NCBI RefSeq assembly: GCF_022539315.1
Contig: NC_066317.1
Coordinates: forward strand, 44,238,435-44,302,434
Source of the DNA: Serinus canaria
Taxonomy: Eukaryota > Chordata > Aves > Passeriformes > Fringillidae
Length of the DNA: 64,000 bases
Reading direction: 5' to 3'
The position numbers and the translations under genes were made by a program. Every line of letters begins with the position of its first letter. Within the stretch, counting starts at the first letter, position 1. Below, piece by piece: positions 1 to 11,600 of the stretch. The notes under the pieces were generated by a model, which saw only the letters and a program-made list of their open reading frames with translations, did no database searches and was not told the origin of the DNA.

Positions 1-3000
1 GTGAAAACAGAAGTATTCTGGGCAATTAGACTGGGGAATATTTCCATGTAACTTCTATGGGATCTCACTTTCATCAGTGAAAAATAGTACTTTTCATTAC
101 TTTTCATTTGAGTTTGGGTTACCATGTTGACGATCCTGCATATGGTGATGACTGCATAATTAAAAGGATAATACAGGGCAGTTCACCCAGTGGCTGCCCT
201 TGCCCTCACACACCTGCCCAGGACTTTGTTCAGCTTTGAGTCACATGCTTAAATTCCAGTTTAAGATGTCAGAGCTGATGCTGGCCACTAAGGAAAGCCA
301 ATACTGATGCATCATTGCTTTGCTGCATCAGCTCCAAAATTTCTGCTGCTATTTGGAAGGAAGATGGAGAAAAACCTCTATATGCAGCACAGAATATTGT
401 ATATGCAATGTTCTATGTACAAAATTCTACAAAACATATGTTCTACCAAAAAAAAAAGGTACAAAAATTCTATATACATCATTAAATATTGTATACAAAT
501 ACAGAGAAAAACTCTGCATAGATTACTATATAGAGAGTTCAGCACTAAGCCACCAGGCAGTAAAATTATCTGGAGCTAAACTTCAGCTAGTGTAATTTCA
601 TATAAGTCCCTTGAAACCTGTCCTTAGCATAACTGTGTGGTTCATGCCAACAGAGCACCTGAAATTTTTTTTCCTTTTAATATTTTCAAAAATCAGAAGC
701 TGTCTCTAGATTCAGAGCATTTGTCACAAGGAACTAACACCAGGAGCTGTCAGGTCATGTATGTCTAGCAAAATGTCTAGTGAAATGTTAGCTCTCCAAC
801 CTTGACACACACTGCAGCTGTAGCTTCAGAATAAAAATTTCCAGAGCAGAATATATTAACGATTGGCTGGGTCTCAGTTTAAAGTTAGTGTAGCTCCATT
901 AGTTCTCTGCTTCACATGTGACAAACCAGAGTAACAGAGCAGCAGATGCTCTTTCCCAAGGGACTGACAGACTGATAAACCACTGTATGTACCCTATACC
1001 TGCCATTCAAGTAGAAACTGCATTTCCATTTAAAAGTCTCTTATTTTATTAGAGTGCAATGAATGTGTTTTCATTAGTTGTGATCCCCGGTCTCTGTCTC
1101 TCCCTTCTAATGTGTTTTCTTTGGTGACATTTTTTCTTGTCAGAGAAAGGTCGTGACATTTCAAGGTGTTCACTTCCTGAAGCATGACTCCTGGAAGCAA
1201 TGAGATGCAGCTGACCTGTCAGTAAAAATCTGCCACAGTGAAAACAAGCCTGGCAAAAGCAGAGCTCAGAAGCATCAGCTCATGGTCACCCCTGATGGAG
1301 CTGATGGCTGCCCATGTTCTCTGTGTTATTACAAGACTGTCCAGAAAGGACAAAACCCCCAGGATTATGTGTCACTGAGTGCTGTTATTATTTGAACCTC
1401 TGTTTTCAAGCATCCCATTGATTTTGCATGGTGATTCACGCTCAGGCCAACTTTGTTTTGTTTAAACCTTAAATGATATTAACTTTAAATGTCAAAAATT
1501 GTTGTAAAGCAATTTTGGTTCCTTAATGAGTATAAATAGATTTCAGACTGCATATGTTAGTTGGGAGTAACCTGACTGAAATTCTTAGGCCTTTTCATGG
1601 TGGTTGTTACTCAGAAGCACAACACTGAGGACTTTAATCTCAAAGGGAAGTCTCTTTAATGCTGGCATCTCCAGAATGTAAATCAAAAGTAGATTTGGGC
1701 CTGACTGAAAAAGTTGGTTGCTTTCTGCCCCGATTTTCTTATTGCAGAAAAGTTGTATGCAGTTCTCATTTTGATTTAAGAGTGCTTTGCATTCTTTTTT
1801 CACCTGGGAAGGACTACATTATATTATTCTACAAAAACATGCTGAGCCCAGGGCAAGTCTGAAAATAACCTGTACATGACCCCTTTGTGCCAATGCATGC
1901 AAAAATGATAAACTATCTTCTGGAGAGAGAAGTGTGGTTTAGCTCTTTTAACCTCTACACAACCTGCTTTCTTGTAATATTTGTTAAATAACCCTTTCTG
2001 ATAATTTCATCATGTCTCCTCAAGAAAAGACAAAATTTGACTAGTATATATTTTTGCCTATTATGCAGTATTATGTATTTCAGTCTTCTTCCATTTTAGG
2101 GGCTGTGCTTTAGGCTGATAATTTTTCTTTTCATAAGTTGATGTCAGATTTCAGCCCATTTGAAAAATATTTCTGTATTTTTAAGCATGAATTTCTTGAA
2201 TTGATTTATTATTTTTTATTGGACCTCCCAACTTTGTAATTTTATTGGAGTTTTTCTGTCACACTTAATTTCTGCAGAGTTCAATGATCATATTCACCAA
2301 CAGAAACAAATAATAGTTTTTTTAAAATCTCATGTCATCAGTAAAACTGGAGGTTTTTCATAAATGATGTGTAAATTTGAAGAGTACTTTTGTCTGGGAA
2401 GACAGCAATATGAAATCAGAATTAAAAGAATTTGGGAATGAAAATCTCATAAGTGTAGACTGATTTTCCCCTGAAGAATATGACAGTAGCATGCTCCTCC
2501 TTAAAGACAATTACAACTACTTTGTCCTAAATTTCTAAGTGTATTTAAAAATCCTCCAAAACCAAAACCATGTCTTTCTCCTAGCATTAATCCATTTTTA
2601 ACCTATTACAGTATGTTAAAATATTGAGTTACAGTACTTTTTATAGCCCTTGTGGGCTCACTTCCATTATAAGAATAAGAAATAATGATTCTACTCACTC
2701 CAGGGCTGTCATCTGAGATGGAGAGTGCAGAGAGTTGGATTTTATTTGCTGTTATGGGGAGAGCTGCCACTCATAGCAGTAGTAATAACCTGTATTATTC
2801 ATCATTTCCAAATGTTTCTTCCTGATAAGTAGCATTTTTATAATGCTAACTTCAGTTTTTCCTGGAAGTAACTGGGTGACCCATCATGGACTATGACCAG
2901 CCAAATTTATAATGAGAGGGTTTTCAACAAAATCTGGAAGGAGTGGACAAGGATGCTGAACTGATTATCAGTGATATATTTGATCAATCAGCACAGAAAA

Positions 3001-6000
3001 CTATTCCATTTTTAAGATAATAAAGAACGTGGTGTGTCTAAAAGGTTTTAGTGTTTCCTAAGTTGCAGATTATTATTGTAAAACTGTTGAAAAGTTCTGA
3101 TCATGGTGTCTCAGATTAGAGAGGTTAGACACCTTACAAAATCCTCCTTATGATAGACTCCAAAAACCTAAAACTAAGAAATGAGAAATTTCTTGAGTTT
3201 TGAGGGCAAAGACTCTACTGATGGGTTTTGGCATTCTTCTGCATTCAGTGGCTGGTACAATGAAAAAAAAAATTGTTGCAGGCTCTGTACAGAAATAATA
3301 TCCTGCACAATAAGGTGCCTTGCTGATTAACCCACAGTAAGAGCAGCTTTGTGGTGCTGGGATGAGAATGAAGGGATTGGTAGAATTGGGGTTTTGTTTA
3401 TGATTATTTTAACGTAACAATATCTATGAATTTTCTTCAGTTTTCTGCTCTATTAATAAATACAATTTCTAAGTAAATCTGACATGAGCCAACAGACCAC
3501 TGGGATCCCATTGCTTCACAGTTTGGGCTGAGACTTGCTGAATGATTCAAACTGGAAGACACTCAGAGGATTTTAGTCCATTGTTCCAAATTATTCCATT
3601 ATTCCTTATGGTCTTTTCATTCAAATTTTCAAGCAAGTGCTTACTTGTTGCATCCTTGCAAAGAAATTTCCTGCAGCTGGCACTAGTTGTACCTCACTAG
3701 GAAGCTGGGAGGAAACTTTTGGTGAAGTCCTAGGGTTTAGACAGTGTACCAAATTTAGCCCTGGATTATATATATATTTTTTTTCTGAAGCCAATGACAA
3801 TTCAAAACTTTTGGCAAAATATGAACCTTATAAACCAAATTTTCAGGATTCCTTCCTTTCTGTTGGATTTATGTGCATATTGTGAAAAAATTACACAAAG
3901 CCATTGTGAGGTCATGATATGGGGTTTTCTCCCACAACAAGAAAAATGATCGCAGTGCAAAACCAACTCATCTCACAGGGGTGTGGAAGACAAAATTACG
4001 TTTTCTAAGTGTCATTACTCATCTACCTTCACTCCTCTATTTTCTTGCTTAAGGTCTTTTTTGTTAATAAAATCTGTAGATTCTGAAAGCAATATTGAGG
4101 AGAGAAAAGTGAGATGAGAGTATCTTGAAGAGTAACCTTTTCCAAAAACATTCACGTGACCATACTTCTTACATAGTAATTATATTAGATAATTATTGCT
4201 TTCCTTTGAACAGAAATTTATACTTTTTTTACAATCATCAGGACTTCATAAAACAATAATCTCTTCTGTTCACAGTCCCATGTTTGTATAGAATAGTGAA
4301 TGCTGGTGGAAAATATGGAAAAAGGTGCAAGTTTGGTGGAGAAAGGTTTATCATCTGTGGCCTGTTCCATGTCTAAAGCAACCTCAAGTCCACAAAAATT
4401 ACACTTTTTTCTGGGAATTCACAGGTAGCCACCATTTGGAAAGATTATCACATTTTTCCTGAATTTAGTCACTGTCATACAGATTTTCTTTAGTCATTAA
4501 AGGGTTCAGTCATCTCCCTTTTATGCAAGGAATTTTTTATGCAAAATATTCCATAACTCTCGAAGAGAGCCCTGAACACTTGCTGCAATCAGTCCCATCA
4601 CTGTTCCCTAGTGGAGTCTCTCTTAGCACAGAGCCTGGGTTTTCTGTCCTCATTTCCAGTAGTTCAGGCAAGATTTAGTTTATTAGAGGGTCATTTATGT
4701 TTTACTTATTCATAAAGGAAGAGCTGAGGCATCATCTTAGATAAAATAAAAAAGGATTTTTTTGAGAAAATACAGAGACTATCATGCTCAATATGACTTG
4801 GGTTTTGTTGTTTGCTTTCTATTTGTAGGGAGACATCCCTAAAGACTACTACTGAGTGATTATCTCTTTGTGTTAGGCCAACACTGTAATAAAAGCCCAT
4901 TTAGAGATGCTTATTCTTGAACTGAGACTCCAGTGACTTTTCTTTATGGATCTTTTTTCTGTTCTGACACAAACTTTCTATTCATTATTAGCAATAAAAG
5001 GAGAGAATACCTTGAAGAAGCACAGCATCTGAGCAGCCATTAATTAATTTTGAGACTTGCCTACAGAAAATTAAAGTCTCTAGAACATAAACAAGTAAGA
5101 ACAAAATCCGTGTGCACAACTTTCCCATTTTACAGAAGGATTAACAACTTATTAATGGACCCATCTGAAGTTGTGAGAAACATCCTCATGCTTGCACACA
5201 GAGAGCCATTTCAAGCACCCTCCAGTAAGTTTGGAATACTTTGGTGTATGGATAAAAGCAGTCCTAGTGCTTGCATTCAGATGTAGGAGGGATGATTTCT
5301 CATAATCTTTATTAAATTAAAGTGGTAGAAAAACCAGCAAGCATTGACCTCTTGAGAGGCTGCGTGTGCGTGTGTGCAGCGCGTGGATCCAGTGACGTAC
5401 CTCCTGACCCTGCCTTTGCACACACAGAGAAGATGATGTTTTCACATACTCAGCTCTTCGATTTCCTTTCCACTAGCCATAATTAACATTTATTCAAGCG
5501 ACATTAGGAAGAACATAAATATTTCAAAGAAGCTAATTACAGCATCCAAAACATCCTCCAAGCTATTCGTTTAATGAGGATGTGTTTTGTTCCTGCAATA
5601 GTGTAACATTAATTTCATCAAGCTATTAAACAAAACAAAACCAGATACAATAGAGAAAGACGTATTTTTTCTCCTGTTTACAAGAATGCTTACTTGAATT
5701 TCAGTGAGTTCCTTGAATAAAGATGACTGTCATAAAACATGCAGGCTTCCTATAAACTCAGATTCAAGCTTGGTGAACTTGCTCTGTCAAAATTTGCACC
5801 AATTTCAGTAGAAATATTATCTTGGTATAATATATAGTCTGACCTTAGTGCAAATGTACATTTTTGTGAGTAGTTATATTGTTTTTTCTAGTATATTACA
5901 AGGAGGATTATAACTATGTCCAAATCAGATTACCTCAACCATGTATCAGGAAATGCAAAACTACACTGATGCTTTTGCAAAAAGGCATAGTCTAAAATGA

Positions 6001-7780
6001 AATGGAGTTCATACTGGGTTGGAAGTACTGGAGGAGTGTAGCCTGCTAGGATTCAGACACTGTAACTCATGGCACAAATAGCATTGAATGTGTAATGGCT
6101 GCTGCTTTTGACCATTAGCAGGAGTCTACTGAAAATAAAATTCACATTTCAGATGAAGGATTTTCAAGCAATACGAATCCAAGCAGGAGAGAATTTCTGG
6201 AAGACCAGAAATTTTCTACCTGGAAATACTTTTTCATAATCTTCAAAGTCTCCTGATAGGTTTTTGTGCAAGTGGGCTCAGCAGAATTTTTCAGTTTCCA
6301 GTACTAAAACACACTGTGCAAAAATGGAGCTTCTGGGCAAATCAGAACCCTTTCACCTGAAACGAAAGTTTAATTTAAGATGTATCTTTTTTTCACTATT
6401 CTTAAAACATTCTGCACCATTCAACAGGTGCAGAATACTTACAGGTATCCAGTGCTCAAATCATAATAGACTGTAATTTGTTTTATTTCACCCTCTATTA
6501 AATATTTAACGAGACTGTAATAATTAAAATTCATAACAAATTAAATCTTTCCTTAGGCTAAAGCTTGGGACACTGATTCATGCAGTTGAATCAAGATGGA
6601 TTAGGAAGATACTTTTCATCACTGGTGACTCCCCATTTATGATAATTTCTTCAAATAAATGTGTCCTGCTTTTATTAATGAAAAACCAGAACTAAATCCA
6701 ATCCCTCAATTAAGACCGTTTTTAAAAAAAATATAAATACAATCATACATACAAAATATAGCCTTCTTTAGTTTATATACTGGTTTGATAACTGACTCTC
6801 CATTGACATGAGGATTAGCTCTGTCCCCAGACATAAAAAGAAAAGCTTTGCTACTGAATCTGATAAAGAAGATGCTTCTATTGCTAAAAGTATTCTACAG
6901 CATCTCAGCATGCTGCTTGGCAAAGCTTTTGCAAATTTGATGGCCTATCAAAGTGTCCAGGGTGGCAGAGCCCACTTTGTTTCACATACATCTAAAGGTA
7001 AAGGTGAAGGCAAAGAGCAGACACCAATGCTATGGCTATAAATCAAAGTTTTCCTTTGTTTCACAGTAACAGCCACTGTGGTACTTGTCAGGCACATTTA
7101 CTTCACCACATACTATTTAGTCCCCAGTCAAAACCCACTGAAATGGTAAAAAAGAACTGCAAGTTATTTTGGAAAACGACAATCTCTACTATTGTGCTGT
7201 TGTCACATTGTTGGACTGTGATGTACTAATTTCCTTAGGGAAAAAAGCAACCAAGAGAAAAAAAAAAAAAAAGAAAAAAGAGTGAATGTAAAAAGAAGGG
7301 GAAACAAATCATTGAGGTAGACTCTAAACTGGGATCTCCCATCTGGAAACCATCTCTGTAGCATCGGAGCAGCACCTCAGTTGTGCAGGATCTTCCTGGA
7401 GCAAATGGGGAGAAAGCAGAGGCAGTCAGACAGGGGCCATACTTCAAAGTCAGACCTTGCTGCTGGGCTCGGTGTGAGGAACAGGTCGGCACTAGCCTGA
7501 GCATCTTGCTCACTCTTGGCAGTGGTGATCATCACTTGTTGGATCTGATAGCAGGAGGAACGGCAGACTTTGGGTAGCCACGCTGGTAAGCCAGAACCTT
7601 GTTGTGCTTCAGGGATGGCTGGACTAAACTGCCCAAGTGCCTCAACAGATCTGCAGTCTGTGTACTTTTGGCTGTCATAGAATGTAGTTACTTTCATTAT
7701 CTACCGGCATAAATAACAACTGGGACCAAGGTCTGCAGCTGTGTTACAAGTAAAATACCTTGCTAAGCACAGTATTAGGA
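1..7780. other. intergenic region upstream of NMU
   Basis: I found no recognisable coding exon, CR1 copy or RNA gene here. The short open frames are AT-rich, lack family signatures and look like chance. Features inside it are a possible conserved non-coding stretch at about 5,340-5,650, an A-rich run at about 7,258-7,272, and a GC-richer block at 7,320-7,690. In mammals the next gene on this side of NMU is EXOC1 in divergent orientation; no EXOC1 exon was recognised in this window. Confidence 0.6.
5340..5650. other. possible conserved non-coding element
   Basis: No open frame of note. The stretch is richer in clustered homeodomain-like cores (CATAATTAAC, CTAATTAC, TTTAATGAG, ATTAATTT) than its flanks, with a CRE-like half site (TGACGTAC) near 5,393. 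This texture is typical of developmental enhancers. Calling it an element is inference; only cross-species alignment would show conservation. Confidence 0.25.
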
Positions 7781-8389
7781 TTTTAATTGCTAAATATTAC
7801 CCTATCGCTGAGTTGTGTTTCGTGGTGCGGCACTGTGTGTGTATTTAAGGCACAGAAAAGTCTGGAGGCAGTCACACCTCTGCAGCCGGGAGTCTTCAGA
7901 AAATTCGGTGGCCAGTCGGCAGGTGCCGAGGCAGAGAGGTGCCCATCGCCAGAGCCACCGACGGCTTCTCCCACACGCAAGCTCGACGAGATTTACTTCC
8001 ACCTTCGGCTAGTTGAGGGCAGATCAGCTAGTGGGTCGGATCGACCCGCTTTAAATCACGCTTCTTCTCCCCCTCACACCGGGCCGGGACAGTGTCCGAG
8101 CCCCCTCCTTGGCCGCCCTCCTCTCATCGCTCCGAGCGTCCGCGGCAGCGCCGTGAGGGAGCGCTGCCTGCCACGCCAGCCACCGCAGCTCCTGCAGGGC
8201 TCCGGGGGACTAAAACATGGAATTTTTTGTTAAGGGGGGGTTTAACAAAGGACCTGGAGCCTGGCCAGTGCCTCGCCTCTGTGCCGAGCAGGGACACCCC
8301 CGCCCCAGGGCCGGGGCGGAGCGGGCTGAGTCACCAGCCGCCGGCCCGGGGGGAGCGGGGCAGCCCTCCCGAGCCGGGCTGCGGAGCCC

Positions 8390-8412
8390 CACGTGTCGGG
8401 GGGATTTAAAAA
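8390..8412 (+). promoter_or_regulatory. NMU: NMU core promoter: canonical E-box plus TATA-like box
   Basis: CACGTG at 8,390-8,395 is followed eight bases later by ATTTAAAAA at 8,404-8,412. A TATA-like element here predicts transcription starting near 8,430-8,440, giving a 5'UTR of roughly 45-55 bases before the ATG at 8,484. E-boxes of this sequence are bound by CLOCK:BMAL1, USF, MYC and TFE factors. The motif is visible directly; its use is inference. Confidence 0.5.
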
Positions 8413-8483
8413 GTTGGGGCAGAGAGCGAGGACATGCCCAGAAGAGCGGCTGGCAGAGCGGCGCCGGCAGCAGCTCGGCCGAC

Positions 8484-8625
8484 ATGGGACACCTGTGGCA
8501 CCACCAGCGCCCCGCGGCCACCCCCGAGCGCAGCCCGAGGAAGGGAGGAGACGGCGCGGCGCTGCCCGCGTCCCCGCTCCTCCTCCTCTTCGTCCTCCTC
8601 GCTTCCTCGATTTCTGCTTGCAAAG
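8484..8625 (+). CDS. NMU: NMU coding exon 1 (signal peptide)
   Basis: Begins MGHLWHHQRP and ends with the signal-peptide core LLLLFVLLASSISACK; the last base is the first base of a glycine codon completed in exon 2 (phase 1). The donor is AAAG|GTGAGC. The alanine-cysteine end of the signal region aligns with GACRG in the human protein. Confidence 0.93.
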
Positions 8626-11600
8626 GTGAGCACGGTCCCGCCCGCAATCCCTTCCTGCGCCGCCAGCTCTGCCCATTGTCGCGGAGCAGGGGCCCGCAGC
8701 CGGCCAGCCTTGCGGGCACGGCTCCGGGGCTTGGTCCGGGGGGCTTCTTCCCGGATCCCGGCAGGATTACTCTGTCCGGGCAAAACACTCCAGCAACTTG
8801 GGGAAGAAGCTTTTGTTAAAAGAGATTTCATTTTAAGTATCATTTACTCTGATTTTAAAAGGTAAGAAAATACATGAAACAACGTGTGTCACAAAATTAC
8901 AGGGCAGATTAGGACCCTCTGGCAGTCATTCCAACCTGTAGCAATATTTATCAGGTGAGGAATCCTGAAAGTTGCTATTTTTGTAGCAGGAGGCTCTTGT
9001 GAAACATCTAGCGGACTTTTTAACAAACCAGAATCTCTTTTCGACTCTGTTTTCCCACCTCAGATAGATTAGCTGCTTGCACCTTGTAAAAAAACCTTAC
9101 AAAATGCTGTGTAAGGACCATTTCTATTTTGTTTGTATTTTGTGTGATTTGCTCGAGTTGTGAGGGTTTTTTTCTGCTTTGTTTTGTTTTTTTTTTTAAT
9201 ATCAATAACGAAGGAAATTTAATGGCAGCATACTTAATATGTTAAAAATAAGTTCTGAAGATGTGGAAGAGGGGAGGGAAGGAAGAGGAGCACAATGGAG
9301 GGTAGTGGCACACAGTATTTCATCACTGTTCCTACACAAATGATTGCCAGGAGCTTGTTTGGGGATGCAGTAGAGGGTAGAGAAGATGTAAAATGCGAGT
9401 CCCTGGCTGTGCATCTGGCATTCTACTGCCTTGAAAGAAGCTGAATTTCTTAAAGATGGCAGAATTGAAGGTTAGGAGAGCAAATGTGCTGTGAACAATG
9501 TTGATTTTGTAGAATGATTTCCTCCTCTGTGTTCCCTTTGAATAGGACTCTTTTCGTCAATAGCACATGCTTCTTTCTTTCTCTCTCTCTTCTCTGTCTC
9601 CTCTCTCTCTCTCTCTCTCTCTCTTCTCTGTCTTGCCTTCTTTTTTTTTTTTTTTTTTGCCCCTTCCCCCTCTGGTTATGTTGTGAATATTACAAAAACC
9701 TTAACGTTTCACTGTGTGTGCTGTTGTGGAAATGAATGAAGTCCTGTAGGTACTGCAGCCCTGTTCTGGATGGGCTGATGGAGGAACACTGCTCAGCCTT
9801 TGGAGGAACACAGTCCTAGGTGCACAAAATAGATGGGATTGCACATGAAATAAAAATTTCTGAATATGTAGAGAAGGGTAAGGGAGAGTGAGGAGTGGGA
9901 AATAATTTATATTCTCTGTCCAGAAGTTTATGCTACAGGCCAAAAATAAAGCAGAAAGTTATAGTATTCAGGCTTTCCTGCTTGTTGCACTAATATATGC
10001 AAATGAATTTCTTTAGGTCTCCCTGAAAAGCCTTGGGAGCCAGTCAATGGCAGAAGCAGTGTTCAGAGATAGGCAGGCAATGCTTTGATGGGGAGGGTGT
10101 GCTAATTTGAAATGTTACATTGTTTCACTCTTTTAACAAGGGTGCTAATCTCAGGTAACACTCCTGTTTGAATACACGAATTTAAGAGCAGAAGACTGCA
10201 TAAGACAACTGTAGCACCTTTAATCTCTTTGGCATTTTTCTTCGAAATGAGACAAATAATTGGAAATCAGTTTCCTTGTTATGTGAACAACTCAAACATT
10301 TTTTTTTTTTAAATCCCACTTCTATATAGTGTGAAATTAAGAGCCCCTCTAATTCTCTTTTGGGGCAAAGCAAGCATCCATAATAATTAGTCACCTTAAG
10401 TCAGTGCCAGTACAAAAATGTGGTTTTGAAATCCATCCCGTTCCATTAATGCCTGGAACTAACTACTGTTGTGATTATTGCTATTAGGGGCAAATGTAAA
10501 TCAAATAACATGGTGGCATTTATTCCCTGCTCACTGGACATTCTCTCTAGGTCTAGAGGTCCAGCACCAGTTTCCCTCCCATGGGAGTTACAGCACATCC
10601 CCTCACTGACACCATTGCATGGTGTCTGACATACACAGTTTGGTGATGCTCATTTCTGCTATTTACAGAGACTCAAACAATACACTGCTATCAGAAATAC
10701 ACTGCCAGGTAAAATAACAATATTCTGGACATGGAGCTGGAAGGGATGCTGGGACAGCAGCTTCAATTTCTGCAGCCTGGGTGACTAGAGATAGAGAAAG
10801 GAGCTTCCCCAAGTTCAGCACAGCTTCACTACATCGTTATGCAATTAAGAACACATTTAATCTACTGAAGGACAGGCTTTTCCACATCACATGTGCAAGA
10901 CAGAGGAAACAAATCCAGTTACAGATGTACTGTCTATCACCTTGTCAAAACAACATGTTCTTATGATGGGCAGTATTTATATGCAATCCTACATTATGAA
11001 GTGCATGTTCAATTCTGCAGCTATAGCACACATAAGGCAAAAAGAGTCCAGATCCTCAACTCACAGTGCATGCACTGGAGGTGAGCAGAGCTCTCAGAAA
11101 ACTCGAGGCTGTAGGAGCTAGACTGTGATTTTCTGATCAGGTCTCAGGGAGACCTAAGAAACTTCCACACTGTTTATTGTTCAGACATGAGGGTGTCCAT
11201 ATCTGCTGTGAACTTATGATAAAGCATCCTGCTGTGTTGCTGAAAGAGAGCAGGCAAAAGCTACCAGACAAACCACAGAGCACCCAGGGTCACAGATTTC
11301 CTCAGACCAAGCGGCTCTCAGCCTTTGCAGTCAATAGTTGTGCTAGGTATGTCTGACATGGAACACTTACACACAAATGACCTGTGCTGTACAGCATTGC
11401 TAAGCATGGCTTGTGCTTCCAGGTGCACCAATGCCATCCCAAGCACTCGAATCAGATGAGGATCTGCAGCTGCTGAAAGAGGTAAACATCATCTGCCATG
11501 TGGTATCCTCCCATTTCTTCTGTGCCCATCCTTGCTACAGTCCCACCTCACTATCCAGAGCTTCTCTTGCACAGGGTTCAGCTGTGTTTTCTTCCAGTAC

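Larger units (their letters stand above)
7900..8790 (+). promoter_or_regulatory. NMU: CpG island over the NMU promoter and first exon
   Basis: GC and CpG content rise sharply from about 7,900 and fall again after about 8,790, in sharp contrast with the AT-rich flanks. The island contains the NMU start codon and first donor site. An AP-1 consensus TGAGTCA lies at 8,327-8,333. Long open frames on both strands here are by-products of GC richness, apart from the NMU exon. Confidence 0.75.

Noticed and set aside
4153..4158. Other CACGTG E-boxes (also 14,278-14,283)
   Set aside because: They lie in intergenic or intronic sequence without promoter context and are expected at this frequency by chance.
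1..7780. EXOC1 5' exons, expected upstream of NMU from mammalian synteny
   Set aside because: No second CpG island or EXOC1-like coding segment was found; the gene probably lies further upstream.
8210..8865. Several 140-200 codon open frames on both strands over the NMU CpG island
   Set aside because: They overlap each other in all frames, have GC-driven composition, and only the NMU exon frame from 8,484 has homology and a splice donor at the right phase.
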